NCBI GenBank assembly: GCA_029239545.1
Contig: JARBUQ010000049.1
Location: 1-13,592 of the forward strand
Direction of reading: 5' to 3'
Length of the DNA: 13,592 nt
Source: Paenibacillus sp.
Lineage (GTDB): Bacteria > Bacillota > Bacilli > Paenibacillales > NBRC-103111
Translations under genes and position numbers: made by a program
Notes under the pieces: model-generated
Told to the model about the DNA's origin: nothing
Database searches by the model: none
Seen by the model: only the letters and a program-made list of their open reading frames with translations
Shown here: piece by piece, positions 1 through 6,233 of the stretch
Layout of the letters: each line of letters begins with the position of its first letter
Position numbering within the stretch: position 1 is the first letter of the stretch

Positions 1-1263
1 GATGGCGCCGTAGCGGATCTAACCCCTTACGTTACACAAGCCAAAATGCCTAATTATTTCAAATGGGTAAGCGATTTGGAAATGAAGCGTTACCAAGTAG
101 GCGGCAAGTTCATGCGCGCCCCGGTTCCGTTTGAGAAAACTTCCTATGCTTCTTATTATGTGCGGAAAGACTGGATCGATGCTTTGAATGCGAAGGATCC
201 CAACCTTAAGCTAAAAGTACCAACAAACTATGATGAGATGCTTGCCGTTATGAAAGCATTTACGTTTAACGATCCGGATGGCAATGGTAAAAACGACACT
301 TATGGCTTTACAACAGCCGGTTCCGGCACATCAATCCCTGGCGACTTCCCGGAATGGTACAAAAATGGCTTGGTCCCAGGATTCTTTATTGACAAAGACA
401 ACAACTTCATTGACAGCGGAACTAACCTTCGCACAGCAAAAGTTATTGATGATATCCGCAAAACGCTTGATCTGAAAGTGGTTGATCCCGATTGGTTCCT
501 TAACAAAGCGGGCGACGCTGCAACTAAAGTTCAACAAGGTAAAGTAGGGATTTTCTATTCGGGTGTACGTGATATCGCATTTGACAATACGAATAACAGC
601 ACACAGAAGAAGACCCGTGAGGTTACTGGAAATCAAAAGGCTGAGTTTGCTGCATTCCACGTAGCCGGGGATTTACCGGTAGGGTATGAACCGCTACCAG
701 GTGTTCCATTCCTGTTCAATGCAAAAACAGATCCTAAGAAAATTGAACGCACCCTTGAGATTGTTGAATGGCTGGCTGGCCCGGAAGGATACCTCCTTGC
801 GAACATAGGTAAAGAAGGCGTTCACTATAAGAAGGAAGGCAACAAAGTTACCCTGATTCAAGATGCCATCAAGAAAGATATAGCTGACAACGGCAACTTT
901 ACTGAGGTTTGGGGCAGTGTGTTCAGTTATAACGTTAAGGATCCATCCCGTGCACTTGGAATTGAAATTGTAAATCCAACTGAAACGGATCATGACCGTG
1001 CTATTCTTGATGTTATGAAAAAGAACAAATTCTACGTGCTTGGTACAAACGTAGCACCACCTGTAGGGTTGGACATTGGCTCTTACCGTACTCAGATGCG
1101 TGCCAAACAAGTTAAAGTTCTGTTTGAAGAAAAAGACTCAAGCAACTGGCCAAAATATTTAACGGAATTGTTAGATACTTATAAAGCAAAGGCGATATTT
1201 GACGCCTATGGCGAACAAGTATCAACAGCTCTTGGCAAAAAGGTCGTATTTAAAACAGACTGA
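1..1263 (+). CDS. Extracellular solute-binding protein, LplA-like (5' truncated)
   Basis: The reading frame is open from base 1, so the gene starts before the window; 420 codons and the TGA stop are present. It aligns along its whole visible length with the complete protein at 1651-3273, sharing M-P-N-Y-F-K, F-M-R-A-P, R-K-D-W, P-T-N-Y-D-E-M, D-W-F-L-N-K and S-N-W-P-K-Y. It is therefore the C-terminal three quarters of a binding lipoprotein for an ABC importer, of the LplA/YtcQ type used for oligosaccharides and complex sugars by Paenibacillus and Bacillus. An EF-hand-like loop with D, D and N at codons 91, 93 and 95 of the visible frame is typical of these proteins and probably binds calcium. 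The signal peptide and lipobox lie outside the window. A strong terminator follows, so it is probably the last gene of its unit. The exact sugar cannot be inferred. Confidence 0.9.
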   Translation, partial: DGAVADLTPYVTQAKMPNYFKWVSDLEMKRYQVGGKFMRAPVPFEKTSYASYYVRKDWIDALNAKDPNLKLKVPTNYDEMLAVMKAFTFNDPDGNGKNDTYGFTTAGSGTSIPGDFPEWYKNGLVPGFFIDKDNNFIDSGTNLRTAKVIDDIRKTLDLKVVDPDWFLNKAGDAATKVQQGKVGIFYSGVRDIAFDNTNNSTQKKTREVTGNQKAEFAAFHVAGDLPVGYEPLPGVPFLFNAKTDPKKIERTLEIVEWLAGPEGYLLANIGKEGVHYKKEGNKVTLIQDAIKKDIADNGNFTEVWGSVFSYNVKDPSRALGIEIVNPTETDHDRAILDVMKKNKFYVLGTNVAPPVGLDIGSYRTQMRAKQVKVLFEEKDSSNWPKYLTELLDTYKAKAIFDAYGEQVSTALGKKVVFKTD

Positions 1264-1283
1264 TCCGGCATAAGCAATTGACG

Positions 1284-1367
1284 AGCAAAGCGCAAACATT
1301 TATTCCATCTTTCGCTGCCCACACCGACTAGCGAAGATAGGATTTATGTTTGCGCTTTGCTTATTTT
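1284..1367 (+). terminator. Rho-independent terminator after first binding-protein gene
   Basis: A perfect 16-bp stem pairs 1284-1299 with 1346-1361. A second inner stem pairs about 1307-1316 with 1330-1338, with one bulged base. The run TTATTTT follows at 1361-1367. The long two-part hairpin plus T tract, 20 bases after the stop codon, marks the end of the first binding-protein transcript. Confidence 0.8.
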
Positions 1368-1388
1368 CAACCAAGGTTAAAAAGGTAG

Positions 1389-1416
1389 TTGCCTGAGAGA
1401 AATATTATGATATAGT
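1389..1416 (+). promoter_or_regulatory. Candidate sigma-A promoter for second binding-protein gene
   Basis: TTGCCT (1389-1394) and TATAGT (1411-1416) are separated by 16 bases, matching the consensus at 4/6 and 5/6 positions. Transcription would begin near 1423, just before the bulged stem-loop at 1426, giving a leader of about 228 bases. No better promoter was found downstream of the cre sites, but the AT-rich region makes chance matches possible. Confidence 0.4.
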
Positions 1417-1425
1417 AAATACATA

Positions 1426-1496
1426 CAGGATAGTAACAGGATACTTTTTTCACCTCCTTAATACATGTAATATACAGTTCTATCCGTTCTATCCTG
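1426..1496 (+). repeat. Bulged 16-pair inverted repeat with anti-Shine-Dalgarno loop
   Basis: Bases 1426-1443 pair with 1481-1496 over 16 base pairs, interrupted only by single-base bulges at 1434 and 1438. The left arm contains ACAGGATA twice (1425-1432 and 1436-1443, 11 bases apart). The 37-base loop carries TCACCTCCTT at 1450-1459, the same string as the 3' end of 16S rRNA, so it could pair with the GGAGGT ribosome binding site at 1638-1643. It could be an RNA leader structure or, through the repeated ACAGGATA/TATCC units, a protein-binding site. No T tract follows, so it is not a terminator. Confidence 0.5.
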
Positions 1497-1549
1497 ATCA
1501 TCAATCGTTATGTTGGGGGGTGAGCAAACGAATTAAAGCTGCATTTTAA

Positions 1550-1564
1550 ATGTAAGCGGTTACT
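1550..1564 (+). promoter_or_regulatory. cre operator (CcpA / LacI-family type), site 1
   Basis: ATGTAAGCGGTTACT matches every defined position of the catabolite-responsive-element consensus WTGNAANCGNWNNCW. It lies about 87 bases before the start codon of the second binding-protein gene and downstream of the candidate promoter, a position suited to CcpA roadblock repression. Sites for other LacI-family regulators look similar, so the cognate regulator is inferred. Confidence 0.65.
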
Positions 1565-1580
1565 TTAACATCGCTTTTTT
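1554..1580 (+). terminator. Terminator-like hairpin in the leader (overlaps cre)
   Basis: AAGCG (1554-1558) pairs with CGCTT (1572-1576), extended inside by GTT (1559-1561) with AAC (1567-1569) around a two-base bulge. The run of six T at 1575-1580 follows. It is weaker than the other terminators here, but its position inside the leader would suit attenuation if transcription starts near 1423. Confidence 0.35.
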
Positions 1581-1593
1581 GTATCCGTTTACA
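1579..1593 (+). promoter_or_regulatory. cre-like operator, site 2
   Basis: TTGTATCCGTTTACA fits the same consensus with a single mismatch (T instead of A at the sixth position). Its centre is 29 bases from the centre of site 1. The two sites also resemble each other (GTAAGCGGTTAC and GTATCCGTTTAC). A pair of LacI-family sites suggests cooperative or looped binding. Confidence 0.45.
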
Positions 1594-1650
1594 CCACAAG
1601 GAATAGACTAAACTTATAGCAAATATAGTCCATTACGGGAGGTCAATTAA

Positions 1651-3273
1651 ATGAAGAAAAGACTAAGCCAAGTTATTGCCTTGTCTATGGCGGCTGCTCT
1701 AATTGCAAGCGCTTGCGGAACGAAAGAAGAGACGAAATCAGCATCACCGACACCATCAGCCTCAACGGGGGCCAGCGCATCACCTACAGTGGCTCCCAAG
1801 GAAAAGCTTACGTTGAACTGGATGATTACTGTACCGAATAATAACGCCAAGCTGCCAGCAGCAGATAAAGATTTTGTTAAGAAGAAGATTGAGGAGAAGT
1901 TCAACGTTACGATTAACATGGAATATATGGTATTCAGCACTACGGACTATCAGACCAAGCTCAATCTGAAGCTTGCCTCCGGTGATGCACCGGATATGTT
2001 CCAGACAGGCGGCGCCGAATCCAATACTTACATTTTGGATAAAGCTGTTGCAGACATGACCAACTACGTCACGCCTACCACTATGCCTAATTATTTCAAA
2101 TATTGGGTAACCCAGGATGAATTGAAGCGTTATGGGGTACAGAATGTGTTCATGAGAGCTCCCGTTATTTTTAACAAAGAGCAGTACTTCTCCTATTATA
2201 TTCGGAAAGACTGGCTGGATAAGCTAGGGCTGAAAATACCGACAAATTATGACGAAATGATTGAAGTGATGAAACAGTTTACGACCAAAGATCCAGATGG
2301 CAACGGCAAGAATGATACATTCGGCTTGACCATGGCAGGCAACGGTACTTCCATACCGAAGGATTTCCCTGAATGGTATAAGTATAATCGTGGACCTGGA
2401 TTGTTCGTAGAGGGTACAAAATTTGTCGATGCCGGAACAAGTATTCAGATGACTGATATTCTTAATGACATTAAGAAAACCATCGCCCTCGGTGTCATCG
2501 ATCCCGACTGGTTCCTGAACAAGCCGGGCACTCAGTGGGATAGAGCCGCACAGGGTAAGGCTGGTATATTCTATCATTCTAACCGGACGGCGGCTTTTGA
2601 GAATGCAGCGAACAGCGTGCAGAAGAAAACCCTTGAAGTAACCGGGGTAAAAGCTGACTGGCAGCCATTCCACATAGAGAATACGAATGGAGCGAGCTAC
2701 CAAGCCCTTCCAGGTACACCATTCCTCTTCAGTGCCAAGGCTCCGGCTAACAAAATTCAGCGTACTGTAGAGATCATGGACTGGTTAGTGAGCGAGGAAG
2801 GCTTCCTGCTTACTCACTATGGTCAAGAAGGCATTCACTACAAGAAAGAAGGCAAGAAGATTAATCTGGATCCTGCAGCCTTCAAACGGGATATTACAGA
2901 CGCAGGTGGCTTCCTGGATATATATGCAGGGATTGCCGGCAACATCAACATGGGTCCGGAGCCGCTTGGTCTTGAACTCATTAACCCGAGCGAGACCGAT
3001 CGCGACCGTAAAATTCTGGAGCGCGTGAAGCAAGTTAAATATGCGCTGCTGGGTACGAACGTATCGCCGGTACCAGGACTTGATCTGTCTGCGCTCCGTA
3101 CACAAATGAACAAATACCATACCCAAATCGTCTTTGATGAGAAGGACGCTTCCAACTGGCCGAAGTACCGCCAGGAGCTTATGACGAAGTATAGCGGCAA
3201 GGCGATTTTTGATAGCTATGCTGAGCAGGTAGGGAAAGCACACGGCAAGACATTTACCTTTGATTCGAACTAA
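1651..3273 (+). CDS. Extracellular solute-binding lipoprotein, LplA-like sugar ABC transporter
   Basis: A complete 540-residue lipoprotein. The start is fixed by GGGAGGT at 1637-1643, seven bases before ATG. The N-terminus has K-K-R, a hydrophobic stretch and a lipobox ending in C22 (S-A-C-G), then a Ser/Thr/Pro/Ala-rich linker to about residue 48, so it should be anchored outside the membrane. The rest is a family-1-type solute-binding fold of LplA/YtcQ length. An EF-hand-like loop with D214, D216, N218 and D222 suggests bound calcium. It is a clear paralog of the truncated gene just upstream, yet lacks neighbouring permease genes here, so it either shares the permeases of that upstream system or uses distant ones. 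Two cre-like sites before it point to catabolite control. The sugar is unknown. Confidence 0.92.
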   Translation: MKKRLSQVIALSMAAALIASACGTKEETKSASPTPSASTGASASPTVAPKEKLTLNWMITVPNNNAKLPAADKDFVKKKIEEKFNVTINMEYMVFSTTDYQTKLNLKLASGDAPDMFQTGGAESNTYILDKAVADMTNYVTPTTMPNYFKYWVTQDELKRYGVQNVFMRAPVIFNKEQYFSYYIRKDWLDKLGLKIPTNYDEMIEVMKQFTTKDPDGNGKNDTFGLTMAGNGTSIPKDFPEWYKYNRGPGLFVEGTKFVDAGTSIQMTDILNDIKKTIALGVIDPDWFLNKPGTQWDRAAQGKAGIFYHSNRTAAFENAANSVQKKTLEVTGVKADWQPFHIENTNGASYQALPGTPFLFSAKAPANKIQRTVEIMDWLVSEEGFLLTHYGQEGIHYKKEGKKINLDPAAFKRDITDAGGFLDIYAGIAGNINMGPEPLGLELINPSETDRDRKILERVKQVKYALLGTNVSPVPGLDLSALRTQMNKYHTQIVFDEKDASNWPKYRQELMTKYSGKAIFDSYAEQVGKAHGKTFTFDSN

Positions 3274-3300
3274 TTGTCAGAAAAATGGCACAAAAATGAG

Positions 3301-3333
3301 AGGCCTGGGGCTATAGCCCCAGGCCTTTTCTTT
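3301..3333 (+). terminator. Rho-independent terminator after second binding-protein gene
   Basis: A perfect GC-rich palindrome at 3301-3326 (arm AGGCCTGGGGCT) is followed directly by TTTTCTTT, 27 bases after the stop codon. It separates the binding-protein unit from the nrd promoter. Confidence 0.92.
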
Positions 3334-3357
3334 ATGAGTGAATATAATAGCTTTTGA

Positions 3358-3384
3358 TTGACATTTTCAACATATTGATATAAT
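3358..3384 (+). promoter_or_regulatory. nrd operon promoter
   Basis: Perfect TTGACA (3358-3363) and perfect TATAAT (3379-3384) precede the riboswitch, but the spacer is only 15 bases, shorter than the usual 17. Transcription would begin near 3391, about 20-25 bases before the riboswitch core. Short spacing usually weakens a promoter or makes it dependent on DNA distortion, which may matter because a direct repeat overlaps the -10 element. Confidence 0.7.
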
Positions 3385-3410
3385 CTTTGTAGAGACAACT
3401 ACATATTGAT
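3370..3410 (+). repeat. 10-bp direct repeat across the nrd promoter (possible operator)
   Basis: ACATATTGAT occurs at 3370-3379 and again at 3401-3410, exactly 31 bases apart (three helical turns). The first copy overlaps the promoter spacer and -10; the second lies just after the expected transcription start and continues into a loose palindrome ACAT-ATTG-ATGT. Tandem NrdR boxes upstream of ribonucleotide reductase genes have this three-turn spacing, but the match to the NrdR consensus core is poor. An operator role is therefore inference. Confidence 0.35.
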
Positions 3411-3600
3411 GTGAACAGGTGCCTTTAGGGGTTTAACCTACTAGGCTTAATAGGGAAATTCGGTATGGAACAAGTCCGATGCGGTCCCGCCACTGTAACA
3501 GAGAGCTTGCGTTCGATACCACTGGCGATCATGCTGGGAAGGGGAACCAAGTGATGATCTGCAGCCAGGAAACCTGCCTGTTCATAGACACTGTACAACC
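3411..3600 (+). ncRNA. Adenosylcobalamin (B12) riboswitch
   Basis: The conserved cobalamin-riboswitch elements occur in order: AGGTGCCT (3417-3424), TAATAGGGAA, a TCGG/CCGA helix, the B12 box with CCCGCCACTGTAAC (3487-3500), GAGAGC, GCTGGGAAGG, and the closing AGCCAGGAAACCTGCCT (3563-3579). Outer boundaries are approximate. Only a promoter lies upstream and nrdI downstream, so the element senses coenzyme B12 for the ribonucleotide reductase operon. The output is the terminator at 3690-3736: ligand binding should favour termination. A short AGACAC (3586-3591) could pair with GTGTCT in the left terminator arm as part of an anti-terminator, but this pairing is not proven. Confidence 0.93.
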
Positions 3601-3689
3601 TACGGAAGATAGGCGAGTGTCGGACAAGCTTGCGAGAATGAACATATTTCTGTCCTTTGGACCGATGGGATATGTAACCATTCATGATC

Positions 3690-3736
3690 AAGGTGTGTCT
3701 GACTTTCGCTCCCGAAATTCAGATACACCTTTTATA
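3690..3736 (+). terminator. Riboswitch expression-platform terminator before nrdI
   Basis: Left arm 3690-3702 pairs with right arm 3719-3731 over 13 pairs (one G-U). An inner TTTCG/CGAAA stem (3704-3708 with 3712-3716) closes a CTCC loop. TTTTAT follows immediately, and the nrdI ribosome binding site begins at 3739, outside the hairpin. This arrangement implies transcriptional rather than translational control by the riboswitch. Confidence 0.88.
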
Positions 3737-3752
3737 TTGGAGGATGAGAGAC

Positions 3753-4118
3753 ATGTTGGTAGTATATGATTCCCGGACCGGTAATGTGGAGAAATTCGTT
3801 AGGAAGCTTGGTGTAAAAACGATGCGGCTGCAGGACTGCGAACGAATCGATTTAAGCGAACCTTTCGTTATGGTTACTTATACGACCGGGTTTGGTAACG
3901 CTCCTGCTAACGTGATCTCTTTTCTCGAACGCAATCGTGTTTACTTGAAGGGGGTATCCGCCAGCGGGAACCGGAACTGGGGAACGTCTTTCGCGAAGAG
4001 TGCCGATACGATCGCTGAGCTCTTCGAGGTGCCGATTGTGCATAAGTTCGAGCTGTCCGGAACAACAAGTGATGTAGAACGATTTCAAGAGGGGATGAGA
4101 CGAGTTGCGGCATATTGA
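3753..4118 (+). CDS. nrdI: NrdI, flavodoxin-like activator of class Ib ribonucleotide reductase
   Basis: A 121-residue FMN protein that supplies the oxidant for assembling the dimanganese-tyrosyl radical cofactor of NrdF. Visible motifs are an FMN phosphate loop near residues 6-11 (D-S-R-T-G-N), T-Y-T-T-G-F-G-N in the middle, and the G-N-R-N-W-G loop that flanks the flavin in the family. The start was placed at ATG 3753 because GGAGG at 3739-3743 lies nine bases upstream and the protein then begins M-L-V-V-Y-D, as in other NrdI. Earlier in-frame starts at 3684 and 3744 fall before the terminator hairpin or inside the ribosome binding site. The last 14 bases overlap nrdE, indicating coupled translation. 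Confidence 0.93.
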   Translation: MLVVYDSRTGNVEKFVRKLGVKTMRLQDCERIDLSEPFVMVTYTTGFGNAPANVISFLERNRVYLKGVSASGNRNWGTSFAKSADTIAELFEVPIVHKFELSGTTSDVERFQEGMRRVAAY

Positions 4119-6189
4119 ATTAAACAACCAGCTGATGAACAAGGGAGTCGATGGTTTTTACGACTTGGAGAAGGATAAAGAGGCGGCAGCCGCCTTTATG
4201 GAGGAAGTTAAAGCCAAGAGCGTACCTTTTGCTTCTCTGAGAGAGAAGCTTAATTATTTAATAGGCGAGAATTATTACACGAATGTGTTCGATCAATATA
4301 CATACGAGCAGGTTGAAGCCGTATATAACCTGACCGCTGCTAGTGATTTTCAGTTCCAGTCCTATATGGCGATCTCGAAGTTCTATAAGGACTATGCCCT
4401 TAAAACCAACGATAAAGGTTTATATCTGGAACGTTACGAGGACCGTGTTGCGATTGTAGCCTTGTTCCTGGGGCGTGGAGATGCGGAGCTTGCCAAGCGG
4501 ATTGCCAGTGCGATGATGGAGCAGCGGCTGCAGCCAGCTACACCTACGTTCCTGAATGCAGGCAAGAGCCGCCGCGGCGAGATGGTGTCCTGCTTCCTGC
4601 TCGAGGCTGATGATTCGCTTAATTCGATCAATTATGTAATCGGCACTTGCATGCAATTATCCAAGATTGGCGGAGGCGTAGCGGTTAACTTGTCCAAGCT
4701 GCGCGGACGCGGTGAGCCTATCAAGGGTGTTGAGGGGGCGGCAAAGGGCATTATGCCGATCATGAAGCTTCTGGAGGATGCATTCTCTTATGCCGACCAG
4801 ATGGGCCAGCGCAAAGGCTCCGGAGCGGCTTACTATAACATTTTTGGCTGGGATGTTCTCGAGTTCCTGGACTGCAAAAAAATCAATGCCGATGAGAAAT
4901 CCCGAATCAAGACCTTGTCAATTGGACTCATCGTACCTAACAAGCTGTACCAGCTTGCCGCAGAGGACAAGCCGCTTACCGTATTCGGCTCATACTCCGT
5001 CCATCAGGCGTATGGCAAGCATCTGGACGACCTTGATCTTGATGAGATGTATGAGGAATTATTGGACAATCCTAAGGTAACCAAGAAAACGGTAATGAGC
5101 GCAAGAGAAATGCTGATCAAGATTGCTACCATTCAATTGGAATCCGGTTATCCGTACATGATGAACAAATCCAATGCCAATAAGGTGCATGCTCTCAAGG
5201 AGCTTGGTTCAATCAAGATGTCCAACCTGTGCACCGAGATTTTCCAGCTTCAAGAAACATCGATTATTAATGACTACGACAATCCGGATGAAATCCTTCG
5301 CGATATAAGCTGTAATCTGGCCTCACTGAATATTGTCAACGTAATGGAGCGGGCAGCAATCAAGGAATCTGTGCATGTTGGGATGGAAGCCCTGACGACT
5401 GTAAGTGATTTCTCCAGAATCGAGAACGCGCCAGGCGTCCGAAAAGCCAATGCAGAGCTTCATTCAGTCGGCTTGGGCGCAATGAACCTCAACGGATATT
5501 TGGCCAAGAACAGCATCGCTTATGAGAGTGCAGAGGCCAAAGAATTCGCCAGAACGTTCTTCATGATGATGAATTATTATTCATTGGAGAAAAGCATGCA
5601 CATTGCACGGGATCGCCAAATCACGTTCCAGGACTTCGATCGCTCGGAATATGCTTCAGGCACTTATTTCGACCGTTACCTGGATCAGGACTATGCACCA
5701 GTTACGGCCAAAGTAATAGCCCTGTTCAACGGGATGTCGATCCCGAACAGAGAGGACTGGGCGGCGCTTAAGGCACAGGTACAGCAGCACGGGCTCTACC
5801 ATGCTTACAGGCTGGCGATAGCGCCAACGCAGAGCATCTCCTATATCCAGAACGCTACGTCCAGTGTAATGCCTGTTGTAGAGCTTATCGAGACCCGGAC
5901 ATATGCTAACTCGACAACGTATTACCCGATGCCGTATTTGTCTCCTAATAATGTGTTTTTCTACAAATCAGCTTACAATATGGATCAATTCAAGGTGATC
6001 GATCTGATTGCCGAAATTCAAGCCCATGTGGATCAGGGCATATCCACGATTCTTCATGTCAACAGTAATGTAACGACACGTGAGCTGGCCCGAATGTACG
6101 TATACGCCGCCCACAAAGGCTTGAAATCACTCTACTATACAAGGACGAAGCACTTATCGGTTGAGGAATGCACGAGCTGTGCGGTCTGA
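4105..6189 (+). CDS. nrdE: Class Ib ribonucleoside-diphosphate reductase, alpha (catalytic) subunit
   Basis: A 694-residue cytoplasmic enzyme that reduces ribonucleoside diphosphates to deoxyribonucleotides, working with NrdF. The start is TTG at 4105: an in-frame TGA at 4096 rules out anything earlier, GAGGGG (4089-4094) lies ten bases upstream, and the next residues (R-H-I-E-L-N-N) fit the family N-terminus. By family alignment, C163 (V-S-C-F-L-L-E) and C403 (I-S-C-N-L-A-S-L-N) form the active-site redox pair. C376 in S-N-L-C-T-E is the thiyl-radical cysteine, with N374 and E378 beside it. The Y-Y in T-T-Y-Y-P-M-P lies on the radical-transfer path, and the tail C689-x-x-C692 exchanges with NrdH/thioredoxin. 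As in class Ib enzymes, the N-terminal ATP-cone of NrdA is absent. All key residues are intact. Confidence 0.96.
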   Translation: MRHIELNNQLMNKGVDGFYDLEKDKEAAAAFMEEVKAKSVPFASLREKLNYLIGENYYTNVFDQYTYEQVEAVYNLTAASDFQFQSYMAISKFYKDYALKTNDKGLYLERYEDRVAIVALFLGRGDAELAKRIASAMMEQRLQPATPTFLNAGKSRRGEMVSCFLLEADDSLNSINYVIGTCMQLSKIGGGVAVNLSKLRGRGEPIKGVEGAAKGIMPIMKLLEDAFSYADQMGQRKGSGAAYYNIFGWDVLEFLDCKKINADEKSRIKTLSIGLIVPNKLYQLAAEDKPLTVFGSYSVHQAYGKHLDDLDLDEMYEELLDNPKVTKKTVMSAREMLIKIATIQLESGYPYMMNKSNANKVHALKELGSIKMSNLCTEIFQLQETSIINDYDNPDEILRDISCNLASLNIVNVMERAAIKESVHVGMEALTTVSDFSRIENAPGVRKANAELHSVGLGAMNLNGYLAKNSIAYESAEAKEFARTFFMMMNYYSLEKSMHIARDRQITFQDFDRSEYASGTYFDRYLDQDYAPVTAKVIALFNGMSIPNREDWAALKAQVQQHGLYHAYRLAIAPTQSISYIQNATSSVMPVVELIETRTYANSTTYYPMPYLSPNNVFFYKSAYNMDQFKVIDLIAEIQAHVDQGISTILHVNSNVTTRELARMYVYAAHKGLKSLYYTRTKHLSVEECTSCAV

Positions 6190-6233
6190 CGGTAAGCGGT
6201 ATAGCAGGTTAACTACAGGGAGGGGCAATTAGA

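Noticed and set aside
1440..1462. Perfect Shine-Dalgarno AAGGAGGTGA on the minus strand, suggesting a small minus-strand gene
   Set aside because: No ATG, GTG or TTG lies 5-12 bases after it; the only GTG overlaps the site itself and the resulting frame is 28 codons with no recognisable features.
3399..3414. Canonical NrdR box
   Set aside because: The C-N8-G outer spacing can be fitted, but the central ATAT is displaced by one base and the first copy lacks the distal G; retained only as an unexplained direct repeat.
3684..3752. N-terminal extension of NrdI starting at ATG 3684
   Set aside because: It would be translated through the riboswitch terminator, has no ribosome binding site, and the family N-terminus begins at 3753.
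3479..3769. 96-codon plus-strand frame across the riboswitch
   Set aside because: It covers the conserved cobalamin aptamer and terminator, has no ribosome binding site and its translation resembles nothing coherent.
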